Shown here piece after piece: positions 46,777 to 54,556 of a stretch of 64,000 bases of DNA. Positions within the stretch are counted from its first letter, which is position 1. Each line of letters starts with the position of its first letter. The stretch comes from Bdellovibrionales bacterium GWA2_49_15 (lineage in GTDB: Bacteria; Bdellovibrionota; Bacteriovoracia; Bacteriovoracales; Bacteriovoracaceae): NCBI GenBank assembly GCA_001769855.1, contig MEPP01000025.1, positions 341,211 to 405,210 of the forward strand, in the 5' to 3' direction. A program made the position numbers and the translations under genes. A model generated the notes under the pieces. That model was not told the DNA's origin. It saw nothing but the letters and a program-made list of their open reading frames with translations, and made no database searches.

Positions 46777-47625
46777 ATGGGACTTCGTATTAACACGAAC
46801 GTCGCCTCGTTGAATGCGCAAAGAAATTTGTCGCAGACAAAGTTGGCGATGGATAAGACCTTAGAGAAGCTGTCGTCAGGGCAGCGGATCAACAGGGCCG
46901 GGGATGATGCCGCCGGACTGGCGATCTCGGAGAATTTAAAAGCGCAAATTCGTGGTATGGGACAGGCCGAGCGAAATGCTCAAGATGGCGTTTCCCTGGT
47001 CCAGATCGCGGAAGGTGCGTTGGCCGAGGTGTCCAACATTTTGATTCGACTTCGAGAACTCTCTGTGCAAGCTGCTTCTGATACTATCGGAAACACCGAG
47101 CGCAAGTTTCTTAACGTTGAATTTGAGCAGTTGACCTCGGAAGTTGATCGAATTGCCAATTCGACAGAGTTCAACAGAGTGCCACTTCTTAACGGAACTG
47201 GTGCGGTATTTGACATCCAGATTGGGACTAGAAATGATCCTGTCAGTGATCGCTTGACGTTTGATGCTTCCAGCGCGGACGTGAATGTAGCGGCACTCGG
47301 ATTAAATCTGGCCTCCGTAGCGGATAAAATATCTTCTCAGAACTCACTGTCTTCAATTGACCAGGCAATCATTTCAGTTTCAGGAATTCGCGCAGATTTT
47401 GGCGCGCTCCAGAACAGATTGCAGTCAACGATTAACAACATTGCAGTAGGTGTCGAGAACCTTTCTGCCGCCAATTCGCGGGTCAGAGATGCCGACATCG
47501 CTTCTGAAACTGCCGAGCTGACCAAGAATAATATTCTGGTTACTGCCGGTACTTCAGTCTTGGCACAGGCCAATGCCTCTACCAAGAACGCCTTGAATTT
47601 AATTCAAGCTGCATCCAATGGTTAA
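46777..47625 (+). CDS. fliC: Flagellin, copy 1
   Basis: 282 aa filament subunit. N-terminal D0/D1 (LRINTNVASLNAQRNLSQTK, LSSGQRINRAGDDAAGLAIS) and C-terminal D1/D0 (NLSAANSRVRDADIASETAE) are intact, with a short middle domain. AAGGAGG precedes the ATG at 46777; earlier in-frame starts are rejected. It is a paralogue of the next gene. Confidence 0.96.
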   Translation: MGLRINTNVASLNAQRNLSQTKLAMDKTLEKLSSGQRINRAGDDAAGLAISENLKAQIRGMGQAERNAQDGVSLVQIAEGALAEVSNILIRLRELSVQAASDTIGNTERKFLNVEFEQLTSEVDRIANSTEFNRVPLLNGTGAVFDIQIGTRNDPVSDRLTFDASSADVNVAALGLNLASVADKISSQNSLSSIDQAIISVSGIRADFGALQNRLQSTINNIAVGVENLSAANSRVRDADIASETAELTKNNILVTAGTSVLAQANASTKNALNLIQAASNG

Positions 47626-47646
47626 TCAGTGAAGACGGAGGTTTGT

Positions 47647-47673
47647 ATGAATAGTAAAGATGGAATGACTTAG
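47647..47673 (+). other. Micro-ORF (8 codons) with strong ribosome site after flagellin 1
   Basis: GGAGG at 47637-47641, 5-nt spacer, then ATG and MNSKDGMT, stop TAG. It lies just before the structured RNA segment. It may be chance or a remnant; it is too short to claim as a protein. Confidence 0.3.
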
Positions 47674-47677
47674 TGAA

Positions 47678-47767
47678 CCTGAACAATTGACCACTCTGCA
47701 ATGGCCAATTGTCTGATCTCAATATCGATGGGTAGATCGATGGCTACGATCAGTTCAGGGTTTTTTT
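47678..47767 (+). other. Predicted three-way-junction RNA ending in a T-run
   Basis: Outer stem CCTGAAC (47678-47684) with GTTCAGG (47753-47759). Inside it, ACAATTG (47683-47689) with CAATTGT (47706-47712), and CTGATC (47713-47718) with GATCAG (47748-47753), the latter topped by ATCGAT/ATCGAT. TTTTTTT follows at 47761. It can act as a terminator of flagellin 1; the nested shape is more elaborate than a simple hairpin. Confidence 0.5.
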
Positions 47768-47838
47768 ATTAATAATTTTTTCAGACAGGAAGTCTGAGTA
47801 TTTAACAGGAGGTTTGGTATGTATAGAGGAGATTAATT

Positions 47839-48675
47839 ATGAGTTTAAGGATAAACACGAACGTGCCGTCCTTGGCATCGCAACGTGCCCTTGGGAAGAA
47901 CATGTCGAACTTGAGTGATAATTTGAGAAAATTATCTTCAGGCGAGCGTGTAACGAGAGCTGGAGATGATGCCGCCGGATTGGCAATAAGTGAAAATTTG
48001 AAGGCGTACATTAGAGGAACGAGGCAGGCCGGAAGGAACGCAGGAGACGCTATATCCCTGGTCCAGACGGCAGAGGGCGGCTTAAATGAAATTTCTAGTA
48101 TCGTTATCAGACTTAGAGAGCTTTCGATCCAAGCGGCCTCAGACACGATTGGAGAAACAGAACGAAGATTCTCGGATATTGAGTTTCAACAGCTCAAAGA
48201 AGAGATTGATCGTATCTCCCGATCTTCTGAGTTCAATGGAACCAAGCTTCTTGACGGAACTGGTGGGGTGCTGGATTTTCAAATCGGAACAAAAAATGAT
48301 CCGACTTTGGACCGCCTTACGTATGATGGTACCAGTAACAATGCGACGCTTGCGGCCCTCGGTCTTGGAATGGAATCTATCGGTTCCAAGGGCGGAGCGC
48401 AACAGTCACTCAAAAAACTGGATGATGCCCTCGTACAAATTAACGGTGTTCGCGCTAACCTGGGAGCGACTCAGAATAGGCTCACATCGATTATCAACAA
48501 TCTTGCAATTGGCGATGAAAATCTTAACGCCGCCAATTCTAGGATTCGAGATGTTGATGTTGCCAGTGAAACGGCAGAGATGGCCAAGAATAACATCTTG
48601 GTCCAATCGAGTGGTTCTGTGCTCACTCAGGCAAATGCGCTACCGAATGTAGCACTAAAACTGATCGGAGCTTAA
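47839..48675 (+). CDS. fliC: Flagellin, copy 2
   Basis: 278 aa. Same D0/D1 framework as copy 1 (SLRINTNVPSLASQRALGK; SSGERVTRAGDDAAGLAISE) but clearly diverged in the middle and at the C-terminus (ANSRIRDVDVASETAEMAKN). AGAGGAG precedes the ATG. A 5-codon micro-ORF (MYRGD) with AGGAGG lies directly upstream (47819-47836), and its reading covers this gene's ribosome site. No sigma-28 box of its own is seen. Confidence 0.95.
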   Translation: MSLRINTNVPSLASQRALGKNMSNLSDNLRKLSSGERVTRAGDDAAGLAISENLKAYIRGTRQAGRNAGDAISLVQTAEGGLNEISSIVIRLRELSIQAASDTIGETERRFSDIEFQQLKEEIDRISRSSEFNGTKLLDGTGGVLDFQIGTKNDPTLDRLTYDGTSNNATLAALGLGMESIGSKGGAQQSLKKLDDALVQINGVRANLGATQNRLTSIINNLAIGDENLNAANSRIRDVDVASETAEMAKNNILVQSSGSVLTQANALPNVALKLIGA

Positions 48676-48684
48676 TCTACCCAT

Positions 48685-48731
48685 ATATGCCCATGGCTTT
48701 GAATAAAGCATGGGCATATTTTTTTTTTCTT
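48685..48731 (+). terminator. Rho-independent terminator after flagellin 2
   Basis: Near-perfect 15-bp stem: ATATGCCCATG (48685-48695) plus CTTT pairs with AAAG plus CATGGGCATAT (48705-48719), a GAAT loop, then a run of ten T. Confidence 0.93.
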
Positions 48732-48751
48732 TTTTGATCTAGAATACCCCT

Positions 48752-49756
48752 ATGGCGATAAAACAAGATAATCAGGAGGGCCTGGAAGAGCGAGAAGCGT
48801 TGCTTGGCCCGAAAACCATTCTTATTGTGGGAATTAGTTCTTTTGTTGGATCAAATCTGGCGGAATTTCTCAAAAAAGATTATGTAGTCTATGGAACATA
48901 TCATAAGACCAAGCCTACTATTTCTGGAGTGCTGTCTCTTCCTTGCGACGTTTTATCCCGTGAGGAAATACAACTGGTTCTGTACACTTTGCGCCCTCAT
49001 ATCGTGATCTATGCGGCAGGCTTGAGCTCAATTGAAGATTGCGCCGATGCTCCTGATTTGGCTGATGCCTTGAATACTGTTGGTCTGATCAATGTCACCG
49101 AATATTGTCAGAGGTATAAGGCCCAGATTTGCTATATTTCTTCAGCTTTTGTTTTTAACGGTGAAAATCGTGACTATATTGAAATGGATATTCCTGATTC
49201 GAGCACCACATATGGAAAAACAGTTGCAGCATCAGAGTTTTACATTCAAAAAACCTCGCTCAATTATATTATTTTTCGCTGTTGTCGACTATATGGGCGC
49301 GGGCATAATCCGCTGTATATGAACTGGTTTGAAAAAATGCAGAAGGCTTTTCATCTTGGCCAGAATATTCAGTTAGATAATCTGATTTTAACCGGATATA
49401 TGGATATTTATTTTTTAGGCATGATTCTTAAACTGGCATTCGAGAGGGAAGTCACAAATAGACTGTTTCAAATTTGTACCAATGATATTATGAGTATTTA
49501 TGATTTTGGGCATCTCTACGCTTCTATTTTTGATGAAAATGTAAGCTTGCTTGGCAAGGGAAGATTCAATTTTCCGAGAATTTCTTCTGTGAGTAACACC
49601 GGGGATGAGAAATCCTTTAAGATGGACATTTCTAATGCTGAAGGTTTTCTAAATCTTAAGCTTCCCTCTATTCAGGACTCACTCAAATTAACCTTCCACC
49701 GTTTGCACGGTGAAAAAAAGCAGTACAGGAAAGGGACTGGGATTACATTTATTTAG
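48752..49756 (+). CDS. RmlD-like SDR / sugar-nucleotide reductase homologue, catalytic Lys missing
   Basis: 334 aa. Rossmann start ILIVGISSFVGSNLAEFL (diverged from the usual GxxGxxG) and a body like dTDP-4-dehydrorhamnose reductases: YAAGLSSIEDCADAPDLA, YISSAFVFNG. The Tyr of YxxxK is Tyr154, but position 158 is Val (YGKTVAASE; usual YGxxKxxGE). Canonical SDR chemistry is therefore doubtful. Placement right after the flagellins suggests a role in surface glycans or flagellin modification, by context only. Confidence 0.75.
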   Translation: MAIKQDNQEGLEEREALLGPKTILIVGISSFVGSNLAEFLKKDYVVYGTYHKTKPTISGVLSLPCDVLSREEIQLVLYTLRPHIVIYAAGLSSIEDCADAPDLADALNTVGLINVTEYCQRYKAQICYISSAFVFNGENRDYIEMDIPDSSTTYGKTVAASEFYIQKTSLNYIIFRCCRLYGRGHNPLYMNWFEKMQKAFHLGQNIQLDNLILTGYMDIYFLGMILKLAFEREVTNRLFQICTNDIMSIYDFGHLYASIFDENVSLLGKGRFNFPRISSVSNTGDEKSFKMDISNAEGFLNLKLPSIQDSLKLTFHRLHGEKKQYRKGTGITFI

Positions 49757-50279
49757 CAGAATGTCTGATGAATTCTGTTAGATAGTGGCGAACCATGGCA
49801 TCGAGATCAATTTCCTCGCCCTGGAATTTCCAAATAATGCGATTAAAAGGACCGACATGCGCCTTGAGATCATGAGTCTGATTGCTGGCACCAAAGGCAT
49901 CAAATTCGGTCAAACGTGGTGCATAGAGGTCCTTGCCGTTGACCAAAAGACCAATAGAAATTTGATCATTGGATTTTCGCGCAAACACCATTCTCAAAGA
50001 ATTACGGAACAACATAAAATCATTGATCGTATTTGAGATCTTGAAAATTTTAACGTGATTGATACTGCTTTGCCCGCCTCGACACTCATTAAATTTACCT
50101 ATAAAGATTTCCACCTTGTCGCGAAGGGCGTTCATGAAATTAACAGAAGATTCTTCCAGCAGAATATTCGGGTCAAGGTGCTGGTTCATTATAACCACCC
50201 CCGACTCATCCATATTCAGTTCTTCGTAGGCCAGATTTTCAATCCAATTTGTCAGAGGTAACTGTTGTGATAATTCCAT
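49749..50279 (-). CDS. Unknown soluble protein
   Basis: 176 aa, no signal or TM. Mixed alpha/beta, with an acidic N-terminus and the stretch FLSNSLR-like MLFRNSLRMVFARKSNDQISIG. I start at the ATG at 50279; the frame is open to a TTG at 50321. It overlaps the preceding convergent gene by 8 bases. No family recognised. Confidence 0.45.
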   Translation of the reverse strand: MELSQQLPLTNWIENLAYEELNMDESGVVIMNQHLDPNILLEESSVNFMNALRDKVEIFIGKFNECRGGQSSINHVKIFKISNTINDFMLFRNSLRMVFARKSNDQISIGLLVNGKDLYAPRLTEFDAFGASNQTHDLKAHVGPFNRIIWKFQGEEIDLDAMVRHYLTEFIRHSAK

Positions 50280-50332
50280 ATCTATTAGTGTTGATGAAAT
50301 TTTGATGCACGTCAATTGCAATATTCATCAAC

Positions 50333-51733
50333 TCAGGGGCTTATTCGGGTAAAGATTTCGGTGAGGTCATCACTATAAATCCGCTGAAAACGGGGGTCAG
50401 CTTGCAGGTAATGGTTAAGCGGTAAGTGACGTGGCCCAATGATAATATTGGACCTGAGAAGTGCAGAATCCAATTGCCAGGCCCCTAAGCCTCGCCAGGT
50501 ATCGAGCGATTGCAGAAAAATCTTTGGTCCATAAATGATGTTACGGTTGTCGATGGCGACAGGATATTCAGGGAGGCTCCATATTAAATAACCACCCCAG
50601 TCGAATGTATTATAAATGGGGCCCTTTAACTTTTGCTGTTTAAGAAATTTTACAGCTTCCACCGGAAAATGTTTGGAAATGTCCTGCATGGACACAGGCG
50701 GGGTAAAAGCAATTAGGAAGGCCACAAGGGTACCCAAGATGAGCGAATTATGTTTTAAGTTGAGTTCGCTGGTTTGCTTGGGCAACAAGCTGGCGACAAG
50801 TGTGGCCAAGGGAATTAGGGCAATCCAAATATCGCGTCGAGCACGGAAGGCCAAGACCAGACCCAAGAGGGATAGTAAGGATAAAAATAATTCATCCATT
50901 TGTCGTCGCTGGCGAACCATCAATTTGGTGGCGGCAAGGGCGAGGATTGGAAATGTCCAGTACGAAGGCACCGAAAAATCAGGCATCTTAAATTCATTTA
51001 TGTGTGAGAAATACACTGGATCGTTCAACTGGGTTACTACTGAATAGAGGTAATACCCGTAAGGATTAAGAAGCGTCGCCAGGCAACTGGCACATAGCGC
51101 AATGATGACTGGTCGTAAGGTAATATGCCTTTTAGTGAGTCCTGCTTCCAAGGTAAAAATTCCGATCATAACAAGACCATTTAAAAACTGAATATGGATA
51201 TTGGCCCATAGACAAAAAATGGGAGGTAAAAAATAAAGCAGGCGATTATTTTGAGATTTTCGGTAAATGAGCAGAATTTTTAAAACGCAAATATATAGAA
51301 AGATACTGATGAGCCACGGTCTCGGCGTCAAAACGGGTAAAAGGCCGAAGACGACTACCGCTGAGATGATATTGATTGCAAGGTCATTTATATTTTGATC
51401 TTTAATTAAACTGCAGACACCGAGATAAATCAGGGATGACATGACGACAGTATAGAAAACCACCCCACTGTAACTGCCCGTTGCTTTGTACAGCAGATAA
51501 ATAATGACATCAAACAACCAATTAAACTCAATCCAAACACGTCCAGCTCCTCCCTCTGAAAAAATATCGTAGAGAGGAACCTGAGCATGCTCTAAAATCC
51601 ATTCTCCAGTTTTAAGTCGCCACCATATATCCGGGTCAGCTGAATAGTGGCTGGCGCCTACGAGAAGAACAATCAATGCGCATCCAAAAATTAACAACTG
51701 GAAAAATCGCTGACGGTGGAAAGGGAGTGGCAT
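50333..51733 (-). CDS. Polytopic membrane protein, possible GT-C-type glycosyltransferase
   Basis: 466 aa with about ten hydrophobic segments. The first periplasmic loop has ADPDIWWRLKTGEWILEH, a pattern seen in GT-C/PMT-like membrane proteins (Asp pair followed by WW and a His/Arg), and the last ~100 residues are a soluble periplasmic domain (FNTFDWGGYLIW). It may transfer a sugar from a lipid carrier. Its start lies right beside the candidate 6S RNA on the same strand. Confidence 0.6.
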   Translation of the reverse strand: MPLPFHRQRFFQLLIFGCALIVLLVGASHYSADPDIWWRLKTGEWILEHAQVPLYDIFSEGGAGRVWIEFNWLFDVIIYLLYKATGSYSGVVFYTVVMSSLIYLGVCSLIKDQNINDLAINIISAVVVFGLLPVLTPRPWLISIFLYICVLKILLIYRKSQNNRLLYFLPPIFCLWANIHIQFLNGLVMIGIFTLEAGLTKRHITLRPVIIALCASCLATLLNPYGYYLYSVVTQLNDPVYFSHINEFKMPDFSVPSYWTFPILALAATKLMVRQRRQMDELFLSLLSLLGLVLAFRARRDIWIALIPLATLVASLLPKQTSELNLKHNSLILGTLVAFLIAFTPPVSMQDISKHFPVEAVKFLKQQKLKGPIYNTFDWGGYLIWSLPEYPVAIDNRNIIYGPKIFLQSLDTWRGLGAWQLDSALLRSNIIIGPRHLPLNHYLQADPRFQRIYSDDLTEIFTRISP

Positions 51734-51761
51734 CTAGGTGGGGCCCCTTGAAAAGAGGGCC

Positions 51762-51935
51762 TTTGGTCCGTTTTTAGTTCGTTCCGCCCGTCATTTGACA
51801 GGTGGACGCAGTAAGTAACCACTTTAGGCCTCCCACTAAGCAATTTTCATTACTATGGGCTCGCACACCATGGTCAGGGACCGCTTCCGAATCTTTCTTT
51901 ATAGGGCAGAACAACAGTTACGGACCAAAAACCCC
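51762..51935 (-). ncRNA. Candidate 6S RNA (rod-shaped, ~174 nt)
   Basis: Read on the minus strand. Terminal stem TTTGGTCCGT (51929-51920) with ACGGACCAAA (51771-51762), a second stem GTTGTTC...GCCC with GGGC...GAACGAAC, an open centre, and an apical arm CCCAT/GTGGG, AGTAAT/ATTGCT with a GAAA loop. TCCCTGA and GGTTAC..CTGCG resemble 6S elements. A TATGAT box at 51942-51947 sits one helical turn upstream. Size and shape fit 6S RNA, the sigma-70 holoenzyme inhibitor; identity is inference. The next gene on this strand begins ~30 nt beyond it. Confidence 0.5.
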
Positions 51936-52014
51936 AAAGCCATCATAGCAGATTTTAAAGGTTTTTGATCGACAAGTTGTATAAACAGTAAATATTTACA
52001 TATAATAACGCATA

Positions 52015-52043
52015 TTGCCATGAATATTAAACTGGACTATAAT
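52015..52043 (+). promoter_or_regulatory. Sigma-70 promoter for the Flp pilin gene
   Basis: TTGCCA at 52015-52020, exact 17-bp spacer, TATAAT at 52038-52043. The leader to the ATG would be about 98 nt. Confidence 0.65.
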
Positions 52044-52105
52044 AGTAGAAGGTAAGCTGAAAAAGTGCTTAGGGACTGTAAAGATTTTAAGGAGTTAATC
52101 CGATA

Positions 52106-52140
52106 GGTCTCCGAAATAATGATTCGGGAGGCCTAGGAGG
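52106..52140 (+). promoter_or_regulatory. Hairpin abutting the Flp pilin ribosome site
   Basis: Stem GGTCTCCGAA (52106-52115) with TTCGGGAGGCC (52123-52133), one bulged G and a 7-nt loop, directly followed by TAGGAGG (52134-52140) and the ATG at 52148. Such a stem could stabilise or tune this highly expressed pilin mRNA. Confidence 0.4.
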
Positions 52141-52147
52141 AAGTGGT

Positions 52148-52327
52148 ATGAAGAACAAGATATTTGATTTTTTGAGAGACGAAGATGGGCAAACCTCCAC
52201 TGAGTACATCTTGCTGGTGGCCGTGGTTGCAATGATCATTTTCAAGTTCAAGAGCATTGCGGGAGCCCGTCTAGAGCAGCTAACGAACAACGTGTTTAAT
52301 AAAGCAGATACTTTAGTCAACGAGTAG
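52148..52327 (+). CDS. flp: Flp-type major pilin
   Basis: 59 aa. Short leader, then G|QTSTEY with Glu at mature position 5, the Flp/Tad cleavage pattern, and a single hydrophobic helix (ILLVAVVAMIIF) with a polar tail. Strong promoter, structured leader and TAGGAGG suggest high expression. It is separated from the rest of the locus by about 95 bp holding a sigma-54-type promoter. Confidence 0.85.
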   Translation: MKNKIFDFLRDEDGQTSTEYILLVAVVAMIIFKFKSIAGARLEQLTNNVFNKADTLVNE

Positions 52328-52355
52328 ATAGGTTAGCGCTCAATCTCGTGGGTTT

Positions 52356-52372
52356 TTGGCACTATCCTGGCA
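52356..52372 (+). promoter_or_regulatory. Sigma-54-type promoter for the Tad operon
   Basis: TTGGCAC, 5 nt, TGGCA: GG at 52358-52359 and GC at 52370-52371 are exactly 10 nt apart. The -24 half is perfect and the -12 half has one mismatch (TGGCA for TTGCA). It lies about 50 nt before the first gene of the operon. Confidence 0.6.
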
Positions 52373-52422
52373 GGATTTTCCTCTCATTGTTATTCCTTTG
52401 TTTTCAATTAAATTAAAGACAT

Positions 52423-52635
52423 ATGCATGCGAAACGCGAATCTGAACGAGGTCAGGCCTTGTTCGAATATATTCTGATTTTTGCCTTTATTGCCCTTTTT
52501 GGAATCACGATGCTTAAGTTTCTAAGCAAGGCCATGGATGACACCATGAGAGAAGTGGCGTGGTTTATAACCCAGGAATTATCTGTGGGAGTTTGCAAAG
52601 ATACTTGCTTCAAGCAGGGCTATGGAAATAAATGA
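52423..52635 (+). CDS. Tad-locus prepilin-like protein 1
   Basis: 70 aa. RG|QALFEYILIFAFIALF carries the prepilin cleavage pattern with Glu at +5 and a hydrophobic helix; two Cys (VCKDTC) in the tail. Probably a minor pilin (pseudopilin) of the Flp system. Its stop overlaps the cpaA start (ATGA). Confidence 0.75.
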   Translation: MHAKRESERGQALFEYILIFAFIALFGITMLKFLSKAMDDTMREVAWFITQELSVGVCKDTCFKQGYGNK

Positions 52636-53144
52636 TTCCATTATCTGTGTATTTGTTTTTATTAATTGAGCTCGTCGCTGTTGCGTATATTGATATTCTT
52701 TCAAAAAAAATTCCGAATGTCTGGTCAATTCTTAACCTCGCTTTTTTTGGTCTTTTTATTTTTTTGATGCCCGATGAATATCAATTAAGAGTGGCAACTT
52801 TTTTTTATTCTCTGTCCTTTTTATTCGTCGGATTTGTCCTCTACCTTTTGAAGATTATGGGGCCAGGAGATTCTAAATTTTTATTCTCATTTTATTTGCT
52901 GGTTCCGGCCACAATTCATGAAAAAGTTTTTATTTGCCTGATTTATTCCACAATCGTAATCGGCAGTTTTTTCTTCTTCCGCACAATTATTAGAAATTTG
53001 GATAAAATGAAGCAAGCATTTATCACAAAAAATGCAACCTTACTTAGGAAGGCGTTTGGTAAAAAGTTTGCCTACGCTCCTGTGATGTTGGTGTCGTGGA
53101 TATGGTTTGGCATTCAAAACAAAGAACTTTTATCTCTGAAATGA
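52632..53144 (+). CDS. cpaA: Tad prepilin peptidase CpaA/TadV
   Basis: 170 aa, six hydrophobic segments, short form without the zinc loop. Catalytic Asp in YIDILSKKIPN and in MGPGDSKFLF (GxGD). It processes the Flp and TadE-like prepilins of this locus. It overlaps both neighbours by ATGA. Confidence 0.9.
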   Translation: MIPLSVYLFLLIELVAVAYIDILSKKIPNVWSILNLAFFGLFIFLMPDEYQLRVATFFYSLSFLFVGFVLYLLKIMGPGDSKFLFSFYLLVPATIHEKVFICLIYSTIVIGSFFFFRTIIRNLDKMKQAFITKNATLLRKAFGKKFAYAPVMLVSWIWFGIQNKELLSLK

Positions 53145-53449
53145 AACAGATCATGGTGCAGTCTCGCAATGATCGAGGTCAAAGTACTGTTGAGTATATT
53201 CTGATGTTGGCCGTTGTCGCTAGTTTGGCTGCCACAATATTGAACTCGGAAAGGTTTAGAAAAACGCTCGGCAAGGATAGTGTGTTATTCAATAAATTTG
53301 CACGCACCCTTGAATACACTTACAGGCATGGAGTGTACGGAACTTTAGATGATACTCCACGCTCACCCCCTTTTGGTAATGAACATAATACCTACTATAA
53401 GGGAGGGCAATCTAGGTTTTATATGTCTCGGACCAAATATCCTGAATAG
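53141..53449 (+). CDS. Tad-locus prepilin-like protein 2
   Basis: 102 aa. RG|QSTVEYILMLAVVASLAATI has the same cleavage site and helix as Flp. The mature tail (about 65 residues) is longer than in Flp. The ATG lies in the ATGA overlap with cpaA; an ATG at 53153 is a possible alternative. Confidence 0.75.
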   Translation: MKQIMVQSRNDRGQSTVEYILMLAVVASLAATILNSERFRKTLGKDSVLFNKFARTLEYTYRHGVYGTLDDTPRSPPFGNEHNTYYKGGQSRFYMSRTKYPE

Positions 53450-53456
53450 GTTTAAG

Positions 53457-53969
53457 ATGCGTTCTTTAAAAACATGCTCGGGACAATCCACAATTGAATT
53501 TTTAATCACATTTGGCTTTACTCTTTTGTTAATTTTTGTCTTGTTGAAGATTTCCCTGAATGTCACAAATGGGTATCTTGTTCATTATGCCACGTACGCT
53601 GCGAGTCGCGCATTTTTAGTCGCCGACAATTTCGCCAATTCACCTGAGGGTAATGATGGCCTGGCCGATACTCAGGCCGAGAAAGTATTTAAGCAAATTG
53701 TTGCTGGCAATACTGTAACCATGACCACTCAAAAAATTAGCGTTGCTCAGAAATCAGTTTTTGTAGGAGTGCGTGCAGAGTTCACTCAAAAACTTGCTTT
53801 CTCCGATGTCATTGGCGGGAAGCAGCCGGTAACTTTTGTTTCTGAGTCCTATATCGGGAGGAGTCCGCCAATGAGTGAGTGTGTCATGCGAACCTGCGCT
53901 GCAATCCGGATGATAACTGGCGGTACGGCCTGCAGTTTCAATGTAACAGTGGATGATAATGGATGTTAG
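53457..53969 (+). CDS. TadE-like pseudopilin
   Basis: 170 aa. SG|QSTIEFLITFGFTLLLIFVLL then a globular tail with Cys near the end (CVMRTC, ACSF). TadE/TadF proteins are prepilin-like and help Flp assembly. A longer frame opens at 53349 inside the previous gene; the ATG at 53457 yields the proper short leader. Confidence 0.75.
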   Translation: MRSLKTCSGQSTIEFLITFGFTLLLIFVLLKISLNVTNGYLVHYATYAASRAFLVADNFANSPEGNDGLADTQAEKVFKQIVAGNTVTMTTQKISVAQKSVFVGVRAEFTQKLAFSDVIGGKQPVTFVSESYIGRSPPMSECVMRTCAAIRMITGGTACSFNVTVDDNGC

Positions 53970-53984
53970 TCCTGGAGGTGGTCA

Positions 53985-54455
53985 TTGAAGCATCATACTG
54001 AGGGACAAGCTCTCTTTGAATTTTTAATATTTACTCCACTATTTCTCGGTTTAATAGCGCTCATGATTTCCATCTCTGGCTCAATTAATGGTGGAATTAA
54101 TCAACAAAAGGCAGTTAGAGGTTATTTTTATAACATCCTTAAGGGCAACTCTTACGTTGAATCGAGTTTTGACCTTAAGCTTCTGCAAAATTCAATTAAG
54201 ACAATCGGTTTTTTTGCACTGGGATATCAGGAGAAAAGCATGGGCGTTGTTCCCTATGCCCCATGCTATCGGCTTCATATGTTTGGACAGAAGGACGGCG
54301 AAGGCTGTGATACACCCCAAACTGGCGATGGAAAAACTGAATTCATTCGAGTCATGAATATGTACGGAGTTTGTGGCGCTACTCTTTCTCGTGTTGGCGG
54401 TGGGGGAGATTATATTAATGCTTTTGAGAATTCGCCATGCGCAGTGGCCGATTAA
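53985..54455 (+). CDS. TadE/TadF-like pseudopilin
   Basis: 156 aa. EG|QALFEFLIFTPLFLGLIALM gives the prepilin motif. The tail has four or more Cys (PCYRL, EGCDTP, YGVCGA, SPCAV). Start at TTG 53985, with GGAGG about 7 nt upstream; no ATG precedes the leader. Confidence 0.72.
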   Translation: MKHHTEGQALFEFLIFTPLFLGLIALMISISGSINGGINQQKAVRGYFYNILKGNSYVESSFDLKLLQNSIKTIGFFALGYQEKSMGVVPYAPCYRLHMFGQKDGEGCDTPQTGDGKTEFIRVMNMYGVCGATLSRVGGGGDYINAFENSPCAVAD

Positions 54456-54556
54456 AACACCTTAGATTTATTCGATAGCAGTAAAAAATGCCCGGTCTTT
54501 ATTGCGCCCAATAACCCATAGAATAGAAATTAGAACTATTTAAAGGATAAAAGCCA

